A DNA stretch of 64,000 nucleotides from Diabrotica undecimpunctata (GCF_040954645.1 NC_092808.1:119080049-119144048); one strand, 5' to 3'; positions 43,864 to 55,465 are shown, numbered from the stretch's first letter. Notes: generated by a model not told the origin, from the letters alone. Numbers and translations are program-made.

Positions 43864-45350
43864 CTAGCCATTCACGTCCACATCTGAACATAAGCCTCTT
43901 CAAGTCTTCCTTTTCATTGTTTTTTATTGTACGCTACTTGTAGCCAATTTTTCCCGGCAGTCCTTTTCAGATCATCTGTCATCTGTCCATCTCATAGGAG
44001 GTCTGCCTCTGGGTCTTTTGTGTTGGTATGGTTTCCAGGTTAAAATTGATCTGTGCCATTTGTTTAGATCGCTCCTAGCTACATGTCCAGCGTATTTCCA
44101 TTACAACTTTAATGATTTTTGCACCACATCGGTGACTTTGGTTTTCTGTCTTATCCATGTGTTTGTTTTCTTGTCCTTAAGTGATATACCTAGCATTGCT
44201 CTTTCCATCGCATGTTGAGTGACTCTAAGTAAAGTCATATTCTTTTTTGTGATTGTCCATGTTTGTGCTGCATAAGTTAATATCGGAATAATGCATGCAT
44301 CAAAAACTTTAGATCTAAGATGTAATTGAATTTGTTGATTTCTGAGTATATAGTTCAGTTTACTGAGTGCTGCCCAAGCTAACTTTCTTCTTCTTTTTAT
44401 TTCTATAGTTTGAATTTCCCTATTTAGTATTATTTTTTGTCCTAAGTATATATATTCTTCAACTTTTTCTATAACTTTATCGTTTATTATTGTCACGGTG
44501 TCTTCGGAGTGCATGACTTTTGTTTTGTTTAAATTCATTTTCAGTCCTATTTTAGAAGATTCGGTATGTAGTTCTAAAAGCATGGTTTGCATTTCTTGTA
44601 GGTCAGTAGCTATCAGGATTATGTCATCTGCAAATCGTAGATTACTGGGGTAGCGGCCATTAATGGTTATTCCCTTATATTTCCAATTTAGGTTTTTAAA
44701 AACGTCCTCCAAAACTAAGGTGAACAGTTTGGGTGATAAAGTATCTCCCTGTTTGACTCCCCTGTTTAATGGTACAGGGTTCGTGTGTTCATTTTCATTT
44801 AGGTAGTATGTAGCTGTAGCTTGGTTCATAGTTTCTTTTATTGAGTTAATATATCTGCTGTCTATTCTACAATTTTGCATTGCGTTTATTACGGCCGTGT
44901 GTTCTATGGTATCGAAAGCTTTTTCGTAGTCTACAAATGCTAGGAAAACTGGAAACTTGTATTCGTTACATTTTTCTATTAATATTTTTGTGGTTAACAG
45001 GTGATCGGAAGTTGAATAGCCTTTTCTAAAACCTGCCTGTTCATATGGTTGGTAATCGTCTAATTTCCTTGTTAGTCGAGTAGTTATGACTTTGGTGAGT
45101 ATTTTAAACAGGTGTGACAGTAGGCTGATGGGTCTGTAGTTTTCCAATTTTCGACTATCACCTTTCTTGTGTAATAAGATTACTTTAGAGTTGTTCCAGC
45201 TCTTGGGGACTTTGCCCTGATGTAAACAACTGTCCACAAGCTTAGTTACAATTGCAATTAGTTCCTTACCTCCTTCTAATATCATATCTGTGGTAATACT
45301 ATCTTCTCCTGCAGCTTTATTTCTCTTCATGTTTTTCAATGCTGGAGTTA
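43864..45350 (-). mobile_element. RTE-like LINE, 5'-truncated, RT largely open
   Basis: Starts at about 45350 within the RT, where the sequence changes to a Tigger/jerky fragment, and ends in gatgaagaagaagac against the inverted arm at 43848. The tail shares GISL-DKKTN--IR and GRPP-RWTDD with the copies at 18545 and 23745, so the three form one subfamily. Confidence 0.85.
44101..45339 (-). pseudogene. RTE-like reverse transcriptase, 412-codon open part
   Basis: Open from 45339 to 44101 without a natural start (truncated). Visible: KAAGEDSI, VPKSWNNSKVILLHKKGD, LENYRPISLLSHLFKIL, YQPYEQAGFRKGYSTSDH, motif A AFVDYEKAFDTIE, motif B GVKQGDTLSPKLF, motif C LRFADDIILIA (FADD at 44623-44634), YIYLGQKI and the tail AMERAMLGISLKDKKTN. 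After 44101 the frame breaks, but KWKYAGHVARSDLNKW and RPRGRPPMRWTDD follow in other frames. All RT catalytic residues survive; loss of the endonuclease and the broken tail make it non-autonomous. Confidence 0.88.
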
Positions 45351-45364
45351 CCTGGGGTATTCAT

Positions 45365-45975
45365 TAAAAAAAAAACATTCTATAGATGATAACATTCTTC
45401 TCATCAAAAACTTTCTATACAGTGATTTAAAGTTTTCAATTATTCCTTGATCTACCGGTTGAGAATGTCCTGTAATATTAGGTGGCAAAATATTATCAAT
45501 ATGTTAGATAACTGAATATTCGGATTTGACGTTCCGTTGTCTAGGAAGAAGAGAATTTTTCTTTTTAACGTTACATTTTTCTGACAAATTTATGCAGCCG
45601 CTCTTTGATATTATCTCTGGTCATCCAGGCTTTCTTGTTGAAGTACCAGTTGACTTAGAGCTTATTAACATGAAAATTTTTAAAACATCGAGAATTTTTA
45701 CTATTACCAATCACCAAAGGTATTTATTTTTCTTCAATTAAATTTGCACACAATAATATGGTGAGCTTTTTCTTAGCAAATTTACCGCCAGTACACGTAA
45801 AAGTTTTACTTGGTAAAGCTCGATAATACAGACCAGTCTCGTCTGCGTTATAAATGTCTTCTGGTAAATAGCCACTTAATAAACTTGGCAGTTTCCTTTG
45901 GTACTCTGAAACGTCGTCAAGGTTAACATTTGCAGCTTCTCCAGAAATTGCCCTAAATTTAATTGTTATGTTTTA
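45365..45975 (-). pseudogene. Tigger/jerky-like (pogo group, DDE_1) transposase fragment
   Basis: Minus strand: LPSLLSGYLPEDIYNADETGLYYRALPSK (first catalytic Asp in NADETGL), CTGGKFAKKKLTILLCANL, PLVIGNSKNSRCFK, AWMTRDNI, then in a shifted frame PPNITGHSQPVDQGIIENFK with YRKFLMRRML. The block with the second Asp is frameshifted (FLDNGTSNP-like). The N-terminal DNA-binding part is missing, and the C-terminal side is cut at about 45360 by the RTE-like insertion. Confidence 0.8.
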
Positions 45976-46180
45976 AGCTAAACTTGTCAAGACAACCATT
46001 GGAAGCTTTAAAGTTCAAATTAAGTGCTTAACTAAAGCTTTTTCTTATATGCTCTTATAGCCCTTCCGGTAGGGATCTATGAAGGAGTATCACCGAGCCG
46101 CAATCTCTTACCGTACTGCTTTACCATAGGCCGATCAGACACCGGCATATTCTAGTCTAAGCCGCAGATTAGTTTTAGAA
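45976..46180. other. Non-coding spacer at the left of the repeat cluster
   Basis: GC-richer block 46060-46170 (tatagcccttccggtaggga and onward) without coding signal; may belong to the same repeat family as 46184-46700. Confidence 0.4.
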
Positions 46181-46183
46181 TTT

Positions 46184-46700
46184 TAAACTGCTGCGTTAGC
46201 CTTTTTTATTTTTCTGTACACCAAGCCAGGGCTTGAACGGATATCCACTTAACCATTCGACAGTGAAGCGAATGAGAGTCGGCCGCCTGATCCACTTGTC
46301 TATCTGACCGACCTATTTCACTATATCACTTTTTTAAATCAGCCCTTTTTTTTAATTTTTCGCTTCACTGTCCAATGATTCAGTGAATGTGCGTTCAAGC
46401 CCTGGCTTGGTGTACATAAAAATAAAAAAGGCTAACGCAGCTGTTTAAAATTTTTTTTCAGTAGCACTTTCACTATATAACTTTTTTAAATCAGCCTTTT
46501 TTTTTTTAATGTCACGAACTTGTCGGTCATTCGGCCGACTCTCATTCGCTTCACTGCCGAATGGTTCGGTGGATATGCGTTCAAGCCCTGGCTCGGTGTA
46601 CAGAAAAATAAAAAAAGATAACGCAGCAGTTTAAAATTTTTTTTCGGTAGCTCTTTCACTATATCACTTTTTAAATCAGCCCTTTTTTTTAAATTTCACC
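46184..46700. repeat. Cluster of three copies of a ~100 bp repeat, one inverted
   Basis: Copy 1 (46184-46285) is the inverse of copy 3 (46533-46634) with few differences; copy 2 (46361-46447) matches copy 3 in direct orientation, about 187 bp apart. All share gcgttcaagccctgg (or its inverse), a ggtgtacagaaaaataaaaa block and cgctaacgcagcagttta-like ends. A second module, tttcactatatcacttttttaaatcagccc, accompanies each copy. Copies 1 and 3 can fold back on each other. I do not recognise the family. Confidence 0.75.
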
Positions 46701-46925
46701 AACTTGAGTTTTTCTTATTTGAAACTTCGGCCAAAAATCGAACACTATAATTATTTTTTTCAGATGCTTTTATTACCGATATGTTTTCTTCCAAACTTAA
46801 TAAAATTCTTTTAGCCAAAGACATGTTACCCTTAGATCAGAATATCGCAACTAAATTAGGAATGTGTATAAAGGATGAATTATTTCTAAAATGGGTTTTT
46901 TCCAATTTTAATCTTTTATTAGCCT
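46701..46925. other. No recognised gene
   Basis: A 64-codon plus frame at 46781-46975 (SSKLNKILLAKDMLPLDQN) has no known match that I can name. Confidence 0.4.
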
Positions 46926-46929
46926 TTCT

Positions 46930-47110
46930 TCTTCTTGATGTGCCTATCCATTACGAATGTTGGCGATTATCATGACAATCTTCATCTTATCTGCAGCAGC
47001 GCGGAAAAGCTGCACAGATGTTGTATTGAACCAGATTCTGAGGTTTTCGCCTTTACCTGACAATAGTTTCGTAGAACAACTGAATGCAAGTTTTATCCGG
47101 AGTCGTTGTG
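46930..47110 (-). mobile_element. RTE-like LINE, last ~40 codons and (GAA)n end
   Basis: Minus strand: ENLRIWFNTTSVQLFRAAADKMKIVMIIANIRNG then a stop and caagaagaagaaagg. This is the extreme C-terminus of the RTE type seen at 26545 and 52070. Upstream the frame is lost, so it is a strongly 5'-truncated copy of about 180 bp. Confidence 0.75.
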
Positions 47111-47479
47111 AAGAGGGTCCGTTGTTCTGAGATGTCTTCCTATTTACCCACATATGAAATATTCGGTGACCTAAAAACTGTTCGTTCAGCAGAGATTTCC
47201 GTTGTGGAGAAGTGTCAGGTAATAGAAGTTTTACTGTATTTTTATTTTTAAACAAAATATTAAGCACTCTTAAATATATGGGATTGGTAAATTTATTATA
47301 TATAATATTAACAGTATCCTATTTTTTCTGTAGAATAAAAACTTATTCGCTCTTTGTGCTTCTTTAGAATTGTTATACACATTTTTGATGGAAATAATTT
47401 GAAGAAGGAAGAAAGCAGACTTATGGGAGGATGACTTTACACAGTTCAAAATTAACCTTTAAAAAAGCAACATTTCCTG
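47111..47479. other. No recognised gene
   Basis: A minus frame (RKSLLNEQFLGHRIFHMW) is open here but I do not recognise it. Confidence 0.4.
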
Positions 47480-48045
47480 AGCAAACTTTAATGCAAACGA
47501 GAGTGGTCTGTTTCGGAGACTGTTGCATTGGGATCTTCTAAAGGAGCGAGATCACCAGGTCTAGAAGTGAGTAAAGAAAGAATCACATTTATGCTGTGTA
47601 CAAATGCTACTAGAAGACATGAATTGTATTTGTTAAAAATTGATAATAAAGCTAAAACCAGTATGCTACAAGAGTCAATAGAAAAGTGGCCTTACGAGAG
47701 AGGTGTTTAGTGAATTGTTCCGTAAGGACCTTAGCCTAGTAGTGAAGACGTTTCGAAAATATCCTACTTGACGATAAAAGCTTTCCTCGTACTTGACAAT
47801 ATTCCAGGCCAACAAGAACTTAGATCAAGTGATGGGAATAGTCAAATCATCTTACTACTTTCATACTGCAACCACTTATTGCTGACAATGGATCCAAATG
47901 TATTTAAAAAATAGTCCTTGTATGGAAATAAATAGTTAAATGTGAAATCTGTTACAGTTAACAAAAACTAGTTATTTCTTTAATACATAAATGCTTTATT
48001 TTATTTATTGTAAATTTTTCTAGACAATCCAGTAATCCGAACATT
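47480..48045 (+). pseudogene. Tigger/jerky-like transposase fragment with one terminal-repeat-like end
   Basis: Plus strand: SPGLEVSKERITFMLCTNATRRHELYLLKI (DDE_1 block: -G-K-SKERIT-L-C-NA-G-HKL--L-IGK), then in other frames KAFLVLDNIPGQQEL (second Asp, usual LLVLDNAPGHP) and LLTMDPNVFK (usual QPMDQNV). Downstream, taatccgaacattccaccaa at 48029-48048 resembles the terminal repeats of Tigger elements, which contain runs such as TAATCCG. It is a copy separate from the minus-strand one at 45365-45975. Confidence 0.7.
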
Positions 48046-48239
48046 CCACCAATCCGGTCCCATCTGATTTTTAATGTATAAGAAGTATTGATGAAAGTCT
48101 ACTGTACTTCATTTTAAACTATTCTATTTGTAAATAGGTAAGTGAAAAATAAATAGGCACCATTTAGAAACTAGACTTGAACGTGTAAACAATTCATCAT
48201 TATTCAGAAATCAGAAATAAATTAATTTTGGTTTAGTTC
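48046..48239. other. AT-rich spacer
   Basis: Nothing recognised. Confidence 0.4.
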
Positions 48240-49705
48240 GAATATGTCAATGTCAGTATTATTTAATGATAAGTATATAGACGTTATAAAGATATGGTCG
48301 AATAAACAGCTACCAACGGAGTGGAATAGCGGTATTATTGTACTATTACATAAAAAAGGAAATCAGTTAGAATGTGGAAACTACCGTGGAATCACGCTGC
48401 TGAATGCAGCATACAAAATAATGTCCAACGTCATTTATGAAAGACTTAGAAAACACGCTGAAAAAATAGTTGGCCAATACCAAAGTGGCTTCTGTAGACA
48501 GAAGTCAACAATAGACCAGATATTTGTTCTGCGACAGATCCTCGAAAAAACAAGTGAATATAACATCGACACACATCATCTCTTCATAGACTTTGAAATT
48601 GCATATGACAATATAAACCGAGAATTCTTAATAAAAGCAATGAAAGAATTTAATATACCAACATAACTAATAGAACTGATAAAAGAGTCTCTAAAAGTAG
48701 AGAGTAGAATCCGGATACAAAATGAATTAACGAAAACAATAGATGTGAAAAAGGGACTACGCCAGGGAGACGCTCTATCATGCATCTTGTTCAACATCGT
48801 ACTCGAGAAAATAGTGAGGGACACAACAGTCAATACACGAGGAACAATCATTAATAAAAGCGTGCAAATACTAGCATTTGCAGATGATGTTGACATAATC
48901 GCAAGATCAAGAAGAGAAATGATAGAGGCATACAACCAAATAGAACGAGCTGCACAAAATAGTGGTCTTAAAATTAATCAGACCAAAACAAAATATATGC
49001 AGGTAAGTAAAAACGCAGAAATAAGGCAGCCACAAAATATAACAATAGGAGAATACAACATAGAGGGAGTAAAAAACTTTATATACTTGGGATCCCTAGT
49101 CACGTCTGCTAATAACGTTACGGAGGAAGTGCAGAGGCGAATATTTATTGCAAATAAATGTTACCATGGCTTAATTATGCAACTAAGATCAGATAACGTC
49201 GCAAGAAAAACAAAATGCCAAATATATAAAACCCTAATAAGACCGGTACTCACATATCGCTCAGAAACCTGGACACTCACTAAAAGAAAGGAAACATTGT
49301 TTGCCACCTTTGAAAAAAAAAAAAAAAATCTTGCAACACATATATAAGGGCACAAAAAAAACAGAATATGGCGAAGAAGATACACCTCTGAACTATACAA
49401 AATATACCAGGATCCGGATATTACAACATTCATTAAAATAGGACGGCTGCGTTGGATAGGACATGTAGAAAGAATGGAAGAAGGCGAAATACCAAACAAA
49501 ATATTCAAACAGATGCCAGTCGAAAAAAGAACAAGAGGAAGACCGAAACTGAGATACTTAGAACAAATAGAAAATGATATAACAACCTTAAAAATAAAAA
49601 ACTGGAGAAAAAAAGCACGAAACAGATCAGAATGGAGAAGAATCCTGGAACAGGCCAAGACCCAAAAAGGGTTGTCGAGCCAGTAGTGATGATGATGATA
49701 ATGAT
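48240..49705 (+). mobile_element. RTE-like LINE with (GAT)n tail, 5'-truncated, lightly damaged
   Basis: Starts within the RT at about 48280 and runs to gatgatgatgataatgatat at 49688-49707, the same tail as the copy at 23745 although the RT subfamily differs. Only one in-frame stop and one homopolymer frameshift break nearly 480 codons, so the copy is fairly young. Confidence 0.88.
48244..49686 (+). pseudogene. RTE-like reverse transcriptase and C-terminal tail, two breaks
   Basis: First piece 48244-48666: LPTEWNSGIIVLLHKKGN, GNYRGITLLN, GQYQSGFCRQKSTIDQI, motif A LFIDFEIAYDNI. A TAA at 48664-48666 interrupts (EFNIPT-stop-LIELIKE). Second piece from about 48670 to 49347: motif B GLRQGDALSCILFN, motif C ILAFADDVDIIA (FADD), YMQVSKN, FIYLGSLVT, YRSETWTLTK. 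A run of A at 49312-49328 shifts the frame in FEKKKK. Third piece to 49686: GRLRWIGHVERMEEG, RGRPKLRYLEQIEND and a terminal stop. Catalytic Asp residues are in place. Confidence 0.88.
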
Positions 49706-49710
49706 ATAGA

Positions 49711-52069
49711 CGTTTTAAAATAATAAATAGGTACGTATTGTAGTTAAAAATGCCGGTTGACCATTTTAGACTATATTGCGCATTTTTTTTTATTTTTATA
49801 AAACATACTTGATCATATAGAAGTTGCTGTGGACGTCTATGTCACATCAAACTCAATAGCATCAAAACGAACAAGAAAAATCCGAATCTGATTCCGAATG
49901 CGAATATACGACCTTGAATACAACAGAGGGATTAAACCTTGGGTACTTATATACTCGTAGGAAACATGCATTGTGTTCCCGTATTGTGTCATTTCCAGAG
50001 GGTAAGTTTGAAGTGCTTGTATATCTGGGTGTATAAACCTCTATTTGTGTATAAACCCCTTATTTAGAACGATGATTAAGCACTGAAAACTTTCAAGCGC
50101 AATTAAAGGGAGGTCATGGGTAAGGTAAATAAAGTTTCGTTTGTCAGTAAGAATGATCCGAAAAGTATTTTACTATAATTTTTATACTCATACTATTAAT
50201 ATATATTACGATTATTGTAGCATTGTAGATATCTTGTGCGATAAATTATTATTCTATTCCCAAAATCTTTTTTATTGCCATACAGTTAATATGTTGATTT
50301 GTTAATATTTTCAGTTCATGGAATGGTATGGGTATTCATGGAATTAAATTATTTTAATATAATTAATTTTTTTTTAGTTTTTTCTTACGGGATATGTAAT
50401 TTTGCTGTCTAAAATAATTTGAAAATTGTACTATACTAAAACATATGATATACATTGAAACAGATAACCATGATTCAGTTAAATTAAACTGGTATCCGAC
50501 GTAAGTACATTGAACATCAAATCACGCTAACAAAAATAATTGAGCATAAAATCATATCTAATATAATGGATTTTACAGCCTTTTACAAGACTCTGAGGTA
50601 TAACAAAAGCATATTTTAAATCAAATAATGCATAATATAATAAAATAAAGTAAAAAGTTACAAATAGATTAGTCGTACCAAATAAAGACGTATTACATTA
50701 TACCAAACATCCTTTAGACAATGGAACGTTCATGGTGGATTGCCACAAAATCGTTTTCCCATGCAGAAATAAAAAATTTGAAAGTACCCACAGATTTTTC
50801 CTTGTTTAATTGAAAACTCTACGCATTTAATTTGATAACATTCTGAATAAAAACGTTTTATTAATATAAGATATTCAGATAAAACAGTTATCTTTTTAGA
50901 GGACTTGGAAGGATTTAAAATCAATAATTACCAGTTTATTATAAATCAGCAGTGAGCACGGATTGGAACTTGATACAAAGAATGCAAAATAAGTGTGTTT
51001 TGTACATATTTTTACAGGTTAAAACTTGTAAATAACTTTGGATCAACTGTCACCACGTCGTGCGTGTAACATTTGAATCCTTGAGGGTGCTTTAAAAGTC
51101 CATCACTGGAGGAATCGAACGTAATATGGTACCGGCCGATATATTTGGATCTGACATCCAGTCAACCATCTAATATTGTAATAATTCATTTCCATTATGT
51201 ATTTTATTTTAGTTCGTCTTCCATTATTTAAGTATTTAAAGTATATTTGTTATTATTATTTATTTACTCTTATTTCCAATTTGTATTCGAAGAGCACATT
51301 TTCGCAATGGGAATGTTAGCATCAAGCCATTATCCATTACTTCTTCTTCCACAGAAGAAGGGTGGATAACAATAAAACAAAGTAAATGTCGTACACAGTC
51401 ATAATTCAGCAAAAAGGAATCTGTTTATCGAGGCTACAAGCTAATGAAGAGCAATGCAAATGATGTAACACTTGCTACCACTGAGCAGATCCCCAAAAGG
51501 AGCCCTCCAGGGCGTAAAGCCTTATAGTGGAGGTTGCCTAATCAGGCAGTGAACAGTTGCTAAAGTGGGCAACTGTCTGGAAGTGTCGCCTATTCATTCG
51601 TTTTGAAAACAATGATGTATGGGTAAACTCAGTACAACCGCCAATAGCAATATTGTCGAGAGGTAGGACGATGTGCATCGAAATACGTATTATATCCAAT
51701 GATACAACCTAACCACTTGCATAATTCTAAGGAAATAAAGCAGCGTATACAAAACATAAAAAATTCATTTATTAAAATGGTATTTTTAAAATAAGAGACT
51801 CGGCTCGAAAGCTAAACGCAACATGGTTTATGTATCTTTTATGTCTTTTTTGTGTTTCGGTTATATGCCTTTTATGGCTTTTATGTGTTTTTGATTATGT
51901 TTTTCGAAGTGAAGCTTTAATGCCCTTTTCAGTCATTATCATCATTAAATTTGTGTGTGCCTGCATCCTCACGCGAGGTAGGTTTCCCTAATTTTAGATT
52001 TCTTCATCAGTTTTTATCTTGGGCCAATCAATATCAATCCCTTTTACCGAAATGTAAACAAAAATGCCG
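49711..52069. other. Long stretch without recognised genes
   Basis: AT-rich. GC-richer blocks at 51045-51150 and 51440-51720 (aggagccctccagggcgtaa) show no coding frame, and 51930-52060 is likely transposon leader or tail sequence. No repeat partners were found. Confidence 0.5.
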
Positions 52070-52329
52070 GTATAAGCAATCCCCCCAATTACTGGTCAAC
52101 GGCTCCGGGCGGATGAAGTGGAAGGGCACCTTTTTGTCCTAAGATTGGTAAATTGGTCTTGAAGGCGAAGGAACCTATTAACAATGGTCAACGGCATAAA
52201 AATGCAGAAGCCAACAAGGAACCACTGCATTAAAGCCTTGGAGAGTACCCCTAGTATAATCAGCAATAGGATAAGTAGTCAAAGAAAAGATAATACTGAT
52301 CATGGAATTGGGATACGAACATCCGGCAG

Positions 52330-53110
52330 AGAAGGACAACCACAAGACGAAAGAGCAACAGACGAAAAACTTGCCAATCTAGTGCAAAGAAAATGTTATA
52401 CGAGGCTGGTAAGACTCATAATGCAATCAAGGAGATGGATAAACATCATGGCAATTGGCGAAATGAGATGGACGAACTATGGGCAATGTGAAAATAACAA
52501 TCATCACATATATTAATTAGGTAAACTTAACAGAAGACACGAAAATGGAGTAGGTGCAATCTTAAATCAAGAAACTGCCAGACATCTTAAGAACTTTGTA
52601 CACATATTGGAAAGAATATGGGTACAAAATACTCCTACTTCAACTTGATTCCTACCCAATAACAACTAATATTAACCAGGTATATGCCCCTACAGCTGAC
52701 AAACCAGACGACATAAGTAAAACATTCCATAATGAATTACAACACCTTGAAACATTCTCCCAAAAAGGATCTAACCTTCATTATGGGTGATTTAAATGCC
52801 AAGATTTGTAGGGGACAATTGGAAGAATTCATAGGACAGTTTGGGCTTGAAGAAAGAAATGAGCGAGGAGAAAAATTGGGTGAATTTTTATCAGAAGAAG
52901 AGTTTGTTTTTACTAACACTTACTTCAAATTCCCATACAAACGATTATACACGTAAAAATCACCTCAAGATACTTCAGGCCACATAGTCAGAAATTAAAT
53001 AAATTATATTATGATTAATAAAAGATTCCGTTACAGCATTACATCAGTAAAGATATACCCACGAGCCGATATCAAATCAGACTATAACCCACTGATTTGC
53101 AAAATGAGGG
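52330..53110 (+). pseudogene. AP endonuclease of the RTE-like element, broken
   Basis: Blocks: MAIGEMRWTNYGQCE (about 52450, the Glu of the E-RW block present), NRRHENGVGAILNQET (about 52530), LLQLDSYPITTNINQVYAPTADKPDD (52596-52790), TFIMGDLNAKICRGQ (GDLNAK about 52785), LGEFLSEEEFVFTNTYFKFPYKRLYT (to 52956), then a stop and YIMINKRFRYSITSVKIYPRADIKSDYNPLI (53011 on; usual SDHNP is SDYNP, so the catalytic His is lost). The N-terminal TWNVRTL block is not seen. Confidence 0.8.
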
Positions 53111-54600
53111 TCAGGCTAAAGAAAATTCGACGTAGTTTTAACCCAAAATACGACATCAGGCTACTCAAAGACCAATGCACAGAAGAGAGTATAAAACAGT
53201 ATATACATAGTAGTTTGAATACCGTTATTCAAACGGATTTATTACACCAGGAGCTTGAAAAATTGCACAAGACAAAGGTTTCACAAGACATACAAGAAAA
53301 ATTCCTCAAACCACCAAAAATTAAGAAAAAATCGTGGATGACAAATATGATTCTAGATATGATGGAAAAGAGGAGAAAGGTCAAAGATCAGGACAAGACA
53401 TTATACAAAAGAATAGACAAAGAGACCAAAGAAGCAATAAGAATGGCTAAGGACACACAGCTGAGAGAACAATGTCCGGAAATACAGCTATTACAACAGA
53501 AACACGATCATTCAATATGCACAAAAAAGTAAAAGAAGCTGCAGGCTTATACAAGCGTAGAAAGTTAGATATTTGGTAGGCAACCAAGGTAATCCACTAC
53601 TAAGTGTAAAAGAGATACTAGACACTTGTAAGAAATATATGTGAAAGTAACATTTGCAGATAAAAGGCAGATTGCGATTGAAGACAAAGAATGCCAAACA
53701 GGACCCTTGATTACCATTGAAGAAGTCACGGCAGCTATAAGAAAAACTAAAGATGGTAAAGTTGTAGGGCTTGATAAATTTTATACAAAGTTAATGAAAC
53801 TTACACATGGACGAACAAAGAATTAAATGGATAAAGTCTATATTTCAAAACATAACTGGAAATATTCCCCAAAAGCTGGTTAAAGTCGACCTTCGTAACT
53901 ATACCAAAAAAATTAAATGCAAAAACATGCGAAGACTACAAAATAATATAATTGTCCTAATGAGCTACTTAAAACGTTTTTAAAAGTGATACATAACAGA
54001 ATATACAAAAAATGTGAAGAACGAGTGTCATGTGGAGAGCACAATTGACAAAGAACATGGGCACAATTTGGATTCCGCGATACCTTAGGCGCCCGAGAAG
54101 CTATATTTGCTATACAAGTGCTTATTCAGAGGTGCAGGGATATTAACTGTAATGTATATATTTGATTTGTCGACTACAAAAAAGTATGTGATAAAGTAGA
54201 ACATGACAAGCTCATATCCATCTTAAAAGAAGCGAACCTTAATGATAGAAATTTGGGAATTATATATAATTTATATTACAACCAATCTGCCAACATTAAA
54301 GTGGATGACCATAATGATAAAGTGCGCACTCAAACACAATCAAAGAGCGTAAATTAGAATATCTTGGCCATGTTATGAACATGGCCAAGAGATATGAACA
54401 CAGATATGGCTTATTACAACTCATTCTTCCGGGCAAGGTGCTTGGACCAGGAAGAAGAGGAATATCTTGGCATCAAAACCTAAGGAAGTGGTTTAATACG
54501 TCTACAACCGGACTATTTTGAATAGCTGAAAGTAAAGTTAGGATCGCTATGCTGATCGCCAACATCCGAAACGCATAGGCAGCGTAAGAAGAAGAAACAT
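53011..54600 (+). pseudogene. Linker, RT fingers and tail of the RTE-like element, palm missing
   Basis: The linker 53011-53532 is open (KPPKIKKKSWMTNMILDMMEKRRKVKDQ). RT pieces follow: GPLITIEEVTAAIRKTKDGKVVGLDKF (53641-53826), IPQKLVKVDLRN, FGFRDTLGAREAIFAIQVL and motif A CNVYI-FVDYKKVCDKVEHDKL (about 54150-54200, with the usual AFD reading VCD). At about 54340 NDKVRTQTQSKSVN runs into the tail YLGHVM...RYGLLQLILPGKV, GPGRRGISWHQNLRKW, skipping motifs B and C (roughly 250 residues). It could not reverse transcribe. Confidence 0.85.
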
Positions 54601-55465
54601 AAATATTTACAGAAACAAAAACTTTAAATAAAAAAGATTATTCGCTATACAAATGCTTATCCAAATGTACAGGGATATCCACTGTAATGTATGTATTTGA
54701 TTTTTCGACTACAAAAAAGCATGTGATAAAGGAGAACATGACAAGCTCATATCCATCTTAAAAGAAGCGAACATGGATGATAGAGATGTGCGAATTATAT
54801 ATAATTTATATTACAACCAAACTGCCAACATTAAAGTGGATGACCATGATAATAAAGTGCGCACTCAAACACAATCAAAGAGCGCAAACTAGAATATCTT
54901 GGCCATGTTATGAGATATGAACACAGATATAACTTATTACAACTCATTCTTCCGGGCAAGATACTTGGACCAGGAAGAAGAGGAATATCTTGGCATCAAA
55001 ACCTAAGGAAGTGGTTTAATACGTCTACAACCGGACTATTTTGAATAGCTGAAAGTAAAGTTAGGATAGCGATGCTGATCGACAACATCCGAAACGGATA
55101 GACATCCGAAACGGATAGGCAGCGTAAGAAGAAGAAACATGAATATTTACAAAAACAAAAACTTTAAATAAAGAAGATTTAAAATAACAAAGAGCGCAAA
55201 TTAGAATATCTTGGCCATGTTATGAGATATGAACACAGATATGGCTTATTACAACTCATTCTTCCGGGCAAGGTACTTGGACCAGGGAGACGAGGAATAT
55301 CTTGGCATTAAAAACCTAAGGAAGTGGTTTAATACGTCTACAACCGGACTATTTTGAATAGCTGAAAGTAAAGTTAGGATCGCTATGCTGATCGCCAACA
55401 TCCGAAACGGATAGGCAGCGTAAGAAGAAGAAACATGAATATTTACAAAAACAAAAACTTTAAAT
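54109..55465 (+). repeat. Tandem repetition of the RTE 3' end and its flank, three copies
   Basis: Copy 1 starts at 54109, copy 2 at 54644 (offset 535-536 bp) and a shorter copy 3 at 55190 (offset 312 from the matching point of copy 2). Copies 1 and 2 share the same palm deletion at gcactcaaacacaatcaaag, and all copies share the downstream flank aaaacaaaaactttaaataa. They therefore arose by duplication after insertion, not by separate insertions. Confidence 0.92.

Larger units (their letters stand above)
52070..54640 (+). mobile_element. RTE-like LINE, near full length, RT palm deleted
   Basis: Leader 52070-52240 (like 19600-20030), endonuclease 52330-53080, linker to 53640, RT fingers 53690-54330, then an abrupt join to the C-terminal tail at about 54340 that removes motifs B and C. 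The element ends aggcagcgtaagaagaagaa at 54579-54598. The tail region is then repeated twice more downstream. Confidence 0.88.

Noticed and set aside
46548..46610. A-box and B-box-like motifs in the repeat cluster (a possible tRNA-type promoter)
   Set aside because: The two boxes are only a few bases apart, much too close for a tRNA or a tRNA-headed SINE.
49161..49658. 165-codon open frame on the minus strand
   Set aside because: Antisense of the RTE-like tail at 48240-49686; no known protein pattern.
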